A DNA stretch of 64,000 nucleotides, from contig OV884057.1 in assembly GCA_930367215.1 (NCBI GenBank), positions 206,883,621 to 206,947,620 of the forward strand, written 5' to 3'. This DNA is from Pollenia angustigena. Lineage: Eukaryota > Arthropoda > Insecta > Diptera > Polleniidae. The translations under genes were made by a program, and so were the position numbers. The notes beneath the pieces are model-generated. The model did not search any database, was not told the DNA's origin, and saw nothing but the letters and a program-made list of their open reading frames with translations. Below, one piece after another: positions 43,807 through 53,942 of the stretch; the first letter of the stretch is position 1; every line of letters begins with the position of its first letter.

Positions 43807-44914
43807 TCCTCAAGCGCTCTGAGGAGATTGAGTGGTTGCAATCGAAACATGTCAGGGTAACCTGTCCGTAAAAACGCCTGGGTTCGAGCCCAGATTGAGT
43901 CAAGAATGAAAAATTATCAGTAAATTTTAATTAATTTTCATGTTGTAAAATTCCTTTCTTCATAAAAATAATTTAATGAAAATTAAATTTAATGAACCCA
44001 GTAAAAACTTCGCCTACTTTTTCAAAATGAATAGCTTCTTTAACTCATTATTTTGTAGCTTTCTTCTATAACTACATCTTTAACAACTTCTATAACTACT
44101 TTTTTCTGGGTGTATGCAGGTAAAAAAAATAATGACTTACTTTTTAATGCGTTCTTTTTGGGACATCCCTTGTAAAATTCATTGGTTCTTTCAGTAGAAT
44201 TGTAAGTAGTGCTCTTATGTTTTTCTGATTACTCAACACATTATTTTGTAGGCGAAGTTTTTACTGGGAACTTAAGCCTAATTAAAAATATTAAAAAATT
44301 TGGATTAAAAACCATAAATAGTTCAACAAAATAACCACAATACTAATTATTGTTAAAGCTAAGGCACGAGCTCTATGTTTACATTTGTCCTTCAAATTGT
44401 GCTGAAAAGGTCAACAAAAAAAAAAAAAAAAAATGAAAAAACAAAAAAAAAAAAAAAAAAAATATGTACTTTGAACTTCAAGAAGAATTCTTGACCAAAG
44501 TACGAAAAAACAGAAGTAAAGGAAGAACATGTTAAATAAATTAAAATAGATAATCATTCAAAGCAAATTTCGATCTACCAAAGGTTAAATACAATTTGGT
44601 TTAAGGATTGATGTTTGACTATTGACGTCAGCAGTCGTCGATGGCTGCGAGTGTTAAACGGCAAGCCCTCTGAGGAGATTGAGTGGTTGCAATCGAAACA
44701 TGCCAGGGTAACCTGTCCGTAAAAACGCCTGGGTTCGAGCCCAGATTGAGTCAAGAATGAAAAATTATCAGTAAATTTTAATTAATTTTCATGTTGTAAA
44801 ATTCCTTTCTTCATGAAAATAATTTGATGAACTTAAGCCTAATTAAAAATATAAAAAAATTTGGATTAAAAACCATAAATAGTTCAACAAAATAACCACA
44901 ATACTAATTATTTT
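43807..44914 (+). repeat. SINE-linker-SINE dimer inserted in R3
   Basis: First SINE about 43826-43996 plus 44269-44346 (head GAGATTGAGTGG, B box GGTTCGAGCCC), linker about 44347-44669 and second SINE about 44670-44914. These SINEs belong to a subfamily with CCGTAAAAACGCCTGGGTTC in the head. The block starts 19 bases before the first head, within the last bases of a linker, and both edges abut T runs. Confidence 0.8.
43997..44268 (+). mobile_element. MITE with CCCAGTAAAAACTTCGCCTA ends, complete
   Basis: A 272-bp element inside a SINE tail; ends are CCCAGTAAAAACTTCGCCTA (plus C) and its perfect inverse. The uninterrupted SINE reads ATGAACTTAAG here, so insertion duplicated only AA. Contains CTTTTTTCTGGGTGTATGCA at its middle. 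Non-coding. A truncated copy lies at 37655-37815. Confidence 0.88.
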
Positions 44915-44967
44915 TTAGTAACTCTAATAGTAACTCTGATAGCGGATTTAGTTTCTAGATCATGTAT

Positions 44968-45101
44968 GGATGAAAATAGGACTAAAGAAAGAAAAAAAGA
45001 AATGATCCACGATTTAAATTTTTTTTAATTTGTGAAAAAAATAAGCCGCCAAAAAGTTGTGGATCATTTCTTTTTTTCTTTCTTTAGTCCTATTTTCATC
45101 C
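44968..45101. repeat. Perfect 43-bp inverted repeat
   Basis: 44968-45010 (GGATGAAAATAGGACTAAAG...) and 45059-45101 are exact reverse complements with a 48-base spacer. It joins the end of R3 to the start of the hAT fragment at 45102. Confidence 0.95.
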
Positions 45102-45778
45102 TTGGAACTTGGTCAGAAATGGCAATGCACTACGCTGAACATCTTGAAGAAGTTAAAGCCGTTGTTTTAGAACTTGACAGTCAAGATGCCGATTCAATTG
45201 TGCAATCCAAAAAAATATTTAAAAACTCCGAACTAAATTCTCAACTTACATTTCAAAAATATAATTTTGCAAACATTTTGGTTGCTATAAAAAAATTGCA
45301 AACTGCGGGATTATTAATTTCAGAGAGCACTAATGCTTTATCGACAGTTTCTGACGGACTATGAAAGATCGAGGACCAACAATATAAAAAGAAATTTGAG
45401 AAAATATTAAAAAGAAATCCGGGATATCAGCAGTTTTTGGAAATAAAATATATTTTAGAGTCTGGTACTGTTCCAAAAGATGAATATGCAAAAAGTGAAA
45501 TTCTCAAATTTAAATTTGCACCGTCAACCTCCGTCGATGTAGAAAGAAGCTTCTCTTTATACAAATCGCTTTTAACAGATCAACGTAGAAAATTAAAATT
45601 TGAAAACATAAAAGCCCTCATGATAGTTTATTGTAATAATTTTGATGATGTGGAAGAATTAGAATAAAACAATTTTTAGTGTTTATTTTTTTGGCTGTTT
45701 TATAAATTTTTTGTTGCTTTTTTTATAATTTCTTTTTGCTTTAAAAGTATTGAATTTTGCTTTTTTTTATCTTCTCTG
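45102..45778 (+). pseudogene. hAT transposase C-terminal fragment, copy 2
   Basis: Plus strand reads MHYAEHLEEVKAVVLELDSQ, the SSQLTF-like block, TNALSTVSDGL, a TGA at 45362-45364 in place of Trp, KIEDQQYKKKFEKILKRNPG, KFAPSTSVDVERSFSLYKSL and IKALMIVYCNNFDDVEELE, then a stop at 45665. The hAT dimerisation block is well preserved. The 3' terminus ATCTTCTCTG ends at 45778. It is an inverted near-duplicate of copy 1. Confidence 0.75.
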
Positions 45779-45824
45779 ATATTTATATATGTATGTCTTT
45801 GGCTGCTTGACGCATTTGCTTTAT

Positions 45825-46265
45825 TTATTCCCTATACAATTCTGGTATGTATTTTTGGCGAATGCAAGTTTCAGACGGAACCGACATTTGAGAATGTTTT
45901 TCAATGAAATTTTTGAAACTGGGAGAACTAACTTTTTTTATTGGTATATTGGATTCTAACAATGCTTTACAGAGATGCGTTTGAAATGTTGTGGCAGTTG
46001 GAGTCATTGGATATTCCGTAATTAGTTTCTGTGGATGGTTCTCTTGCTTAGAAGACGCCAATTGGTGTTTCCCAAATCTTATATGTTGATCCACATTAGA
46101 CTTTTTCGAACAATTTATTTTGCAGCAGCATATATTGCAAAAGAGCCAATTTTCTTCAGTTTTAAAGACTCCTTCATATGTATTTACCATTTTTAATAAT
46201 AAATTTCTATTACTTTTCTCTTTCGGCATTTTATAAACTTTTTTATTTATTTCTATTTTTAACAT
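45825..46265 (-). pseudogene. hAT transposase N-terminal fragment with zinc finger
   Basis: A 146-residue open frame beginning MLKIEINKKVYKMPKEKSN; the start could also be the inner Met of MPKEKSN. LFCNICCCKINCSKKSNVDQ followed by HIRFGKHQ forms a BED-like C2-H...H zinc finger, as in transposases and the derived CGGBP1 proteins. A Ser/Pro/Thr segment and ETCIRQKYIPELYRE follow, the region leading toward the catalytic domain. TAA ends the frame, but similar residues (IKQMRQAAKD) continue for a short distance. The DDE core is missing. It lies just inside the right terminus of the hAT locus. Confidence 0.65.
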
Positions 46266-46510
46266 CCTACTATGATTTCAGTTGATTGTTTTTAAAATGA
46301 AAACAGAGTAGCAAAAAGGTAGTACACAAGGCGAATTCACTTTTATAGAAGAAGTCGTCTCGGTCCTAACATACGAAGCTTTTAAAACAAAAATGGGAAT
46401 TTTAAACAAAAAAATCCACAAAATCAACAGCATTATAAAAGAAGCAAAAACAGCAGGTTTTATAAAAAACAGCTAAAAAAAAAGCAAAAAAAGCATTTAA
46501 GTCTTCTCTG

Positions 46511-46712
46511 GTGATAACAGATTTCGATCCAGTTGGCTAGGACCTCTAGTCAACGAATAAAATGCAATTTTATGTTTTCATATAAAAAATCAATTTTTTA
46601 AGTAAAATTTGGAATTTTAGCAGTGATAACAGATTTCTATCCAGTTAGCTCTAGGACCTCTAGTTAACGAATAAAATGCAATGTCTTCATATAAAAAATC
46701 GAACCAGTGCAC
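46511..46712 (+). repeat. Tandem duplication, about 110 bp unit
   Basis: GTGATAACAGATTTCGATCC and AGGACCTCTAGTCAACGAAT recur from 46622 with a few changes, including AACGAATAAAATGCAAT. It begins at the outer edge of the hAT terminus. Confidence 0.8.
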
Positions 46713-46973
46713 AATGGTTTCCAAGACCCATTTTTTTGGCCAAAACTCAAAGCATTTTTTACTATATTTGTTGTTGGATTATTGTTGCAAACACTTCAGA
46801 CAAACAGAAAAAAAAATAATTTGTTTTTACAAACTTCAATTAACCGTTATTCTATTAAGTGAGAAAGTTCAATGCTTTAAGTGCAGTGATAAAGTGAAAC
46901 ACGTGGTGTAGTTTTTTGTTTTATTTAAGTCACAGGTTACACGAAAATAAAAAACTATTGAAATATATAAGTT

Positions 46974-47538
46974 CTGTTCAGGTCTATAGGTAGCAAACCG
47001 TTCAAAATTCAAGGAAAAGGTCAACCACAAAAATGTACCTAAGATCTCAATGAACAACTTTTTAGTGCATATAAACTTCCTAGAAATAATTCGTAACACC
47101 GTTTAGTTAGCGCTTATGTAGCCAGAAAATTGAACAATTTTCCGAAAACTTTTTTAATTTTATTAGTTTTTTCTTTCCTTCAACATTGAGATACAGTGCT
47201 ATCTATAACCATATACAAACACCACTACATGATAAAAGACAAAAAAAAAAGAAAAAAACCCGTGTCTACCAGTTTTGCCCGAAGTCATGCACTTTTTTAT
47301 GGGCCCCCCCAAAGATTTGGGGCCTCGGTGTCATTTTTGTAAAAAGTGATAATTTTCTCAGATGAAATTAAAAAATTTTCGGGAAATTTTTCACTTATGC
47401 GGCTACCTAACCGCTACCTAAACGGTGTTAAAAATCGTTCCTAGGAAGTTCATATGCTCTATAAAGTTGTTCACTGAGATCTAAGGTACATTTTTGTGGC
47501 TGAATTTTGAACGGTTTGCTACCTATGGACCAGAACAG
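46974..47538. repeat. Inverted repeat, about 175-bp arms
   Basis: 46974-47155 and 47371-47538 are diverged reverse complements sharing GGTAGCAAACCGTTCAAAAT, GATCTCA/TGAGATC, AACTTCCTAG and AACACCGTTTAG. The spacer includes GGGCCCCCCCAAAGATTTGG at 47302. Non-coding. Confidence 0.75.
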
Positions 47539-47661
47539 GGAGAATAAGGTTAAAAAAAATCGAGTTTTTCAAAGTTTTTTGCGATTTTCATCTTGAAGAT
47601 GAAGTTTTTTTGATTTTATATGTTCTTTATGGCAAGATCAACAACTTTGTCTCAGATGGTG

Positions 47662-47717
47662 AATCAAAATTCCGAACGGCTTGCAAGATATGAGGCAAGC
47701 CGTTCGGAATTTTGATT
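47662..47717. repeat. Perfect 23-bp hairpin
   Basis: AATCAAAATTCCGAACGGCT (plus TGC) at 47662-47684 pairs exactly with 47695-47717 across a 10-base loop. It is AT/GC mixed and would be a strong stem. Confidence 0.95.
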
Positions 47718-47834
47718 TTGCTATAGATGGGCTAAAAATTGATCTTAATTAATTAATTAATTAATAAAAATTTATGTTTTTTTTTTTGTTATTTATTGTT
47801 TCTTTTATTTGAATTCATGTATATAAATGAATAT

Positions 47835-49275
47835 TTTAGTTTTGGCCTAAAAATGTGGCTCGACAGACCAATGTGCAGTGGCATGCACTGGTGCTTGCGA
47901 AATGTTACCAATGAACATACGACAGCACAGAGTCCCTTAGGAAAACGGAATGGAGAACTTGCAACATCTTCCGAGGAGCAAGTGAATGTGTGGGCAGATT
48001 TCTACAGCGAAATATTATCCTCAAATGGGAACAGCGCCCAGATTAGCCGTGAATGTGAATCACATGTTGGCGACCCAGATATATCTTCTGCATGTCGAAG
48101 TGATAGAAAGCATAATAATAAACTTTCCAATGAAGGGAGATCTTACAAACCCAAATAATTGGCGTCGTATTACTTTGCTTAGTATGGTCATTGCCTAAAC
48201 AATCGCCAGACGAATTCCCGCAAGGATGTCCCAGCATTGAGACAGGAACAGGCGGGTTTTAGACACCACAAATCCACTATAGACCAGATAAACAGTCTCC
48301 GTGTTATCATATAGCAATCTGTTGAACGGCGATCACTACTCTATATGAGCTTTATCGATTTCGAAAAAGCCTTCGAAAAATTAAATCAAAGCGTGATTTG
48401 GAGCGCATTTTGATGCAAAATGGTCCCTCTTAGACGTATCTCACTTATTAGCTGTCGAATTAAACATGAGAAAGCATTAAGCAGGAGGGTAAAAGTGGAA
48501 ATCGGTGTTCGCCAAGGTTGTGTTTTATCACTACTCCTATTTAATATAGTCTTAGATTCAGTTCTTAAGAGTACCATACAAAACGGAAAGGGAATTACTT
48601 GGAGACTGCAAGGCTGTTTAAAGGATCTGGATTACGGCGATGAATTCGGCTATTAGCTCACAGCTTTTCAGATCTTGAATCAAATCTGCAAAATATAACA
48701 ACAACAGATGTGACGTCTCAGGAATTATTGACAATAGGAAGTAATCACGTGGAGGATGCCAGCCAGTTATGTTATCCTAGGAGCATCATTTCCAAAAATG
48801 GCGGGTCAAATGAAGACGTTGACAAACGCGTAGAGAAAGCGCGACAAACTTTCGGTCGTATAAGACCCATTCGGAATTCGTCTTCACTATCTCAGGGCAA
48901 AAAGTTAACAATTTTTAACACAAATGTCAAGTCCACTCTCCTTTACGGTTGCGAGACATGGAACGCAGCCTCTCGAGACATGCAGAAGATCCAAGTGTTT
49001 GTTTATCAGTGTCTTCGCAGGATATTGCGAATATTCTGGCCAAGAGTGGTGTCCAACAACAGGCTTTGAGAACAATCTAACCAACAACACATGGCCAAAA
49101 AATAAAAAAAATAAAAAATAAAAAGACGTAAATGGCGGTGGATTGGCCACACGTTAAGAAGGTCAAGGACCGACATTACAAGCAATGCCATAGACTGGAA
49201 CACGCAAGGAAGTCGAAGAAGAGGACACCCAGCTCATACGTGGAGAAGTCAAATTGATGTAGAAGATTCTATATA
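47835..49275 (+). pseudogene. LINE endonuclease-reverse transcriptase relic
   Basis: Frame-shifting remains of a non-LTR reverse transcriptase. The linker before RT is seen as SPLGKRNGELATSSEEQVNV; then NPNNWRRITLLSMVIA, FRHHKSTIDQIN and SFIDFEKAFE (catalytic Asp) near 48350. Next are VEIGVRQGCVLSLLLFNIVL and DLDYGDEF, where the YADD box should be, decayed to YGDE. After that come VEKARQTFGRIRPIRNSSSL, STLLYGCETWNAASRDMQKI, QCLRRILRIFWPRVVSNNRL and KWRWIGHTLRRSRTDITSNA. The ending RRRGHPAHTW is the same as at 33.7 kb, so both copies likely derive from one RTE/CR1-like family. A small A-rich insertion near 49095 breaks the last frame. It is non-functional. Confidence 0.8.
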
Positions 49276-50105
49276 TATTATAATAAGGTCTATAATTTAC
49301 CCTGGGCCCCATATAAACCCTACTTCCGGAAAAGAGTTTAGTACGCCTAAAACCATTAAAAATAATGCTATCATAACAAAATTTGGTACATCAAAGTCTT
49401 ATAGGACTAGAAATGACACTGTAAAGTTTCGTGAAGATCGGACCGTAATTTACCCTAGGCCCCATATAAACCCTACTCTTGGAAAACATTTTAGTACGCC
49501 TAAAACCATAATTAATAATGCTATCATAACAAATTTTGGCTCGTCACAGTTTAATAAGACTAGAAATAGTACTGTGAAATTTCGTGAAGATGGGTCCATA
49601 ATTTACCCTAGGCCCCATATTAACCCTACTCCCGGAAAACAGTTTAGTACGCCTTAATTAAAAATGCTATCATAATAGAAATTGGTACGTCACAGTTTTA
49701 TAGGCCTAGAAATGGCACTGTGAAATTTTGTGAAGATCGGTCCATAATTTACCCTAGGCCCCATATAAAGCCCACTCTGGTAAGTAATTAAATACGCCTA
49801 AAACCGTAGCAGATATCGATATTGCGGTAAACTTTCTTCCAGCTTAGCTTCATATAGCCGACAAAAAATGTTATGCAACTTTGTGATATACGGTCCATAA
49901 TTTACCTCAGATCCCATTTTAGCAGCCTTCTGAAATTCACGCCAAACGCTAAAACTTATTGCTCCGCTGTATTGAAATTTATCTTCTTTAATACCAGAAA
50001 TCACTTTGCAGAATTTTGTGATGATTGGTTCATAGCTTAACATGGCTTCAATATAAATTGCCCTCCTGAAAATAATTTAGGTTCGGCTTAAATCGATACG
50101 AATCA
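49276..50105 (+). repeat. DINE-1-like interior, tandem units of about 150 bp
   Basis: The phrase ATAATTTACCCTRGGCCCCA (R is A or G) recurs at about 49288, 49443, 49597 and 49741, with a weaker copy at 49899. Each is followed by GTACGCCTAAAACC-type and GTGAAATTTCGTGAAGATCG-type words. The same units occur reversed at 53200-53530. No terminal hairpin is preserved here. Confidence 0.7.
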
Positions 50106-50109
50106 TGAT

Positions 50110-51232
50110 ATTTTACTCAAGCTAGTTAAAATTCTTAAAAAAAAAGCTTCAAGTTGTGCTGAAAAAGGTCAACAGAAAAGAGAAAGACAAAGTGAAAAAA
50201 CAAAAAATGTACTTGGACTTCAAGAAAAATTCTTGACGAAAGTACGAAAAAACAGAAGTAGAGGAAAAAAACATGTAAAATCAATTAAAATGGATAATCA
50301 TTCAGGAAAGCAAATTTCGATCTACCAAATGTTAAAATACAATTTGGTTTAAGGATTGATGTTTGACTAGTGACGTCAGCAGTCGTCGATGCTGCGAGTG
50401 TAAGACGGCAAATCCATCTGAGGAGATCGAGTGGTTGCGATCCAAACATGTCATGGTAACCTGCCGGCCAGGGTTCGAGCCCGAGCCACGTCAAGAATGA
50501 AAGATTATCAATAAAAATTTTAATTAATTTTCATGTTGTTAAAATTCCTTTCTTCACAAAAATAATTTAATAAAAATTAAATTTCATGAACTTAAGCCTA
50601 ATTAAAAATATTAAAAATTTGGATTAAAAACCATAAATAGTTGAACAAAATAACCACAATACTAATTATTGTTAAAGCTAAGGCACGAGCTTTATGTGTA
50701 CATTTGTCCTTCAAGTTGTGCTGAAAAAGGTCAACAGAAAAGAGAAAGACAAAGTGAAAAAACCAAAAATGTACTTGGACTTCAAGAAAAATTCTTGACG
50801 AAAGTACGAAAAAACAGAAGTAGAGGAAAAAAACATGTAAAATCAATTAAAATGGATAATCATTCAGGAAAGCAAATTTCGATCTACCAAATGTTAAAAT
50901 ACAATTTGGTTTAAGGATTGATGTTTGACTAGTGACGTCAGCAGTCGTCGATGCTGCGAGTGTAAGACGGCAAATCCATCTGAGGAGATCGAGTGGTTGC
51001 GATCGAAACATGTCATGGTAACCTGCCGGCCAGGGTTCGAGCCCGAGCCACGTCAAGAATGAAAGATTATCAATAACAATTTTAATTAATTTTCATGTTG
51101 TAAAAATTCCTTTCTTCACAAAAATAATTTAATAAAAATTAAATTTCATGAACTTAAGCCTAATTAAAAATATTAAAAATTTGGATTAAAAACCATAAAT
51201 AGTTCAACAAAATAACCACAATACTAATTATT
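50110..51232 (+). repeat. Tandem linker-SINE array, two units of about 560 bp
   Basis: Partial linker from 50140, SINE 50423-50670, linker 50671-50984, SINE 50985-51232. The two units are almost identical (one visible difference is ATCCAAAC against ATCGAAAC in the heads). Heads read GAGATCGAGTGGTTGCGATC with B box GGTTCGAGCCC. Each linker contains the 8-bp CRE palindrome TGACGTCA. The open frames seen on the minus strand here are repeat artefacts. Confidence 0.85.
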
Positions 51233-51364
51233 AAAAAAAAAGCATTAAACTTTCTGATAATTTAATATAGGTTTTAAACCGCAACCAATTTTAATGCAGA
51301 TCTCTGTTTTTATAAAGATTATATTAATAAAATAGACATCATACAGATATTTCTCCTTAAACAT

Positions 51365-51412
51365 TCGAACTGTCGGTGGAATGTATCAAAGATTCGGTAC
51401 AGCCGAATATAT
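51365..51412 (+). repeat. DINE-1-like right-end fragment
   Basis: AAGATTCGGTACAGCCGAAT plus ATATC is the ATTCGG...CCGAAT hairpin of the GATTCGGC subfamily with a decayed tail (TTTATCTCTCATTTC). Confidence 0.6.
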
Positions 51413-51463
51413 CTTTATCTCTCATTTCAGTTCCGGAGACACTAAAGTTAAGTATTAAAATCT

Positions 51464-51826
51464 GGCTTCGCATACTAAAGTTTTTCTGTGTGGCGCCTGC
51501 GTCCGTGCTTAGGGGTTTTTCCTCCAGTAGGACGCGGCAGGTGGCTTCGCTGAATAAAGATTTCCAAGAATAAAAAAATGTTTTTTAGTGATAACTAAGG
51601 AATTTCCCCTTTTACAGAATGTTTACACCATGCATGACAATATTCTGAAAAATATGGCTTTATCTTTTATTCGCGAAAAAGAAATTATGGTTTTATCTCT
51701 CATTTCGCAAAATTTTAAATATGACCTTGACTCTCAATGATTGGGCAATAAGGCCATTATGGCTTTATCTCCCATTCAATTGAGCAATACAGCCATCCTG
51801 GCCTTATCTCCCATGGTTTTAAAGCA

Positions 51827-51857
<31 letters not shown>

Positions 51858-51860
51858 ACA
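51464..51860. repeat. Repeat relics and a 26-base C run
   Basis: GGCTTCGCATACTAAAGTTT at 51464 is related to the 82-bp units at 41 kb. 51650-51820 has three loose copies of a phrase like GGCTTTATCTCCCATTCAAT with GAGCAATAC. An uninterrupted run of 26 C lies at 51827-51852. Confidence 0.6.
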
Positions 51861-52720
51861 TTTTTATGCGACTTTCTTAAAATATAAAATGGTTTCGTAT
51901 TTTAACAAGGTTTACCCATGTAAAAGTTTTTCTTTAATTATTTTAATTTCTTATCCACCACTGTAACTGTTTAACTTTTTACCAACCACGAACAACTAAT
52001 GCAACATTTTATCAATCGATTGGACAAGAGCAACATTTTTTTAATCACAAACACCAACACGCATTTGTCAATACATAGAAGAAAAAAATCGTTTAAACTT
52101 GTATTTATATACCTAGAAAAAATCCTGTGTCATTCGATTTATTGCACACACACACATTTTTAAGTGCTATACACTCATACACATAAACTTATTTCCGTTT
52201 GGGCTTGAATGAAACTACAAAAAACTGTTATAGTTTTCTCAGATAAAAGTATAAATTTTTAAGTGTGAATGTTACGTTTTAATAACACACATATACAGTG
52301 TGTATTGAGCTGTGAGTTCGGGAGAGAACATTTTTTTATGTTTGCAATATTCGGAAGCTTTTAATATGATTTTTTAAGTTGTATATGAGACCAATCAACA
52401 TTTCCGCATCAGGTTGTCGATAACACTTTGATTTTATAACACCTTTAAAAGGTTGTTATAAGTTATTGGCAGGGGTTGCCTTTTAATGTTTGGTAATGGG
52501 ATGGATGTAATGTCAAGAGATTATATCTTTAAAAAATATACATGAATCACATTTTTATTAAGAAACTTAAGTAACATAAAACCTTAAAATCTATTTTTTC
52601 CACTTAAATAAATATTAGCTCCTTATCCCCCTTATCGATTTTTTCCACTTTAATGCTTAATATTTATGTTAAAATTCTTTAAAATAAAAAAGTTTAAAAA
52701 AAATCATAAATAATAATAAT
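51861..52720. other. No supported gene
   Basis: AT-rich DNA with a short CA run at about 52145. Nothing recognised. Confidence 0.5.
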
Positions 52721-52862
52721 TAATAATGCAGTTAGTTTATTGAACTGTTTGTGGTTTTAATCCAAATTTTTCTATTTTTAATCAGGGTAAAGTTCGTTAA
52801 ATTTAATTTTCAATAAATAATTTTTATGAAAAAAGGAATTTCACAACATAAAATGAATTAAA
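52721..52862 (-). repeat. SINE tail fragment, diverged
   Basis: AATAATGCAGTTAGTTTATT through CAGGGTAAAGTTCGTTAAAT and GAAAAAAGGAATTTCACAAC matches the 3' half of the SINE; the tRNA-like head is missing. Confidence 0.65.
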
Positions 52863-53019
52863 GTAAATGATTAATTATAATAAAACTGTTGTAATTTAAA
52901 ACTTTTCAGATTGAAGTTGTAAATTTTTTATCAGTCTTCTTTGAAATTTGCTGAAAATATAACTAAAAATATTAAAAAATAATTTTATTTCTTGAAGGTT
53001 TTAAAAATATATAATTTTT

Positions 53020-53942
53020 AGCTGACCCGACAGACTTTGTCGTGTCCAAATTAGGAAAAATGTTTGTGTTCGATTTTTAAAAGCCGTTAAAAAGAAAGAA
53101 AAATTAGTCAAATCGATGGAACCGTTTTCTGATTTTAGGTAAATCGAAAAAAAAATTGGGAGGTAAAGAGGGCGGGGCAAAATTTTCTTTCCGTAAAAAT
53201 TATGGACCGATCTGCACGAAATTTCACAGTGTCATATATAGTCCTACAAAACTGTGTCGTACCAATTTCTATTATGATAGCATTGTTAGTTAAGGCGTAC
53301 TAAACTAATTTCCAATAGTAGGGTTTATATGGGCCCTATGGTAAATTTTGGATTGATCTTCACGAAATTTCACAGTATCATTTCTAGTTCTTTAGAACTG
53401 GGGCGTGCCAAAATTTGTTTCGAAAGCATTGTAAATTAGGGTTTTAGGCGTACTATAGTGTTTTCCGGGAGTAGGGCCTAGAGTAAATTATGGACGTATC
53501 TTCACGAAATTTTGCAGCATTATTTCCAATCAAATAAAACAAATTTTTGCTGTATTTTGTTGTATCATTCTGTGCATTTTCCCACCACTTATGTATGTTA
53601 GTTTTGGTAACAAAATTATCAATTTTTTTTGGGTGGTGGTTCAACATTTTGATTCATAGCTCTGATTCTACAGAACCGAATTCGCTGAATTTCAATCCCA
53701 AACTGCTTAGGATAACTACAAGCAATTTGACACCAAGTTTGTTGATTTATTTTGAGTTTTTTGAAAGTGAGCGTGTTTTCAACAGACGGACAGACAGACG
53801 GACATGGCTAAATCGACTTAGAAGTACTCAAGGAAACAGAATATATCTACTTTATGGGGTCTGAGGTGAATAATAAAAAAGATTCACACGCAAAGACAAA
53901 CTTAGTATACCCTCTTCACAACTAATTGTGGTGGAGGGTATA
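53020..53942 (-). mobile_element. DINE-1-like element, GGTGGAGGGTATAAAA subfamily
   Basis: Left tip at 53942 in reverse: CCCTCTTCACAACTAATTGT plus GGTGGAGGGTATAAA. Inside are ACAGACGGACAGACAGACGG (family PuC-type run) and TCTACTTTATGGGGTCTGAG, then two reversed interior units like those at 49.3-50 kb. The far end is unclear; CTGACCCGACAGACTTTGTC at about 53022 may belong to another repeat. Non-coding; a 105-codon plus frame here is an artefact. Confidence 0.65.

Larger units (their letters stand above)
43210..44992 (+). repeat. R3 dispersed repeat, copy split by a SINE dimer
   Basis: 43210-43806 and 44921-44992 together match the reverse strand of 61660-60735. Landmarks are GTGCTCGATGTACCCTCCTA, GTGAGCTGGACCAGTTTGAA, TTTGACAAAAATGCAATGGG and ATAGCGGATTTAGTTTCTAG. 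Between the halves, 43807-44914 is a SINE-linker-SINE block. Non-coding; origin unknown. Confidence 0.8.
42422..46510 (-). mobile_element. Rearranged hAT-type element locus
   Basis: CAGAGAAGAC, a hAT-like terminus, occurs at 42422 and in reverse at 46501-46510 and 45769-45778. Flanks of the outermost pair are GTCATAAG and GTGATAAC (6 of 8 identical), a possible decayed TSD. Inside are an N-terminal fragment (46265-45825, minus) and two C-terminal fragments in opposite orientations (43105-42520 minus; 45102-45664 plus), with an R3 repeat and a SINE dimer between. Subterminal AAAACAGCAAAAAAAAGC words occur at both outer ends. Confidence 0.6.

Noticed and set aside
43807..44914. LTR retrotransposon (SINE-linker-SINE read as LTR-internal-LTR)
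   Set aside because: There are no TG...CA ends, primer-binding site, polypurine tract or pol sequence; the repeat has pol III boxes instead.
50423..50490. Functional tRNA gene
   Set aside because: A and B boxes are present, but the acceptor and anticodon stems do not fold, and the same sequence recurs in many dispersed copies, so it is a SINE head.
50285..51056. Pairs of near-identical 69-codon minus frames (MTWLGLEPWPAGYHDMFG...)
   Set aside because: They are antisense translations of the SINE head and linker repeated in tandem, not a duplicated gene.
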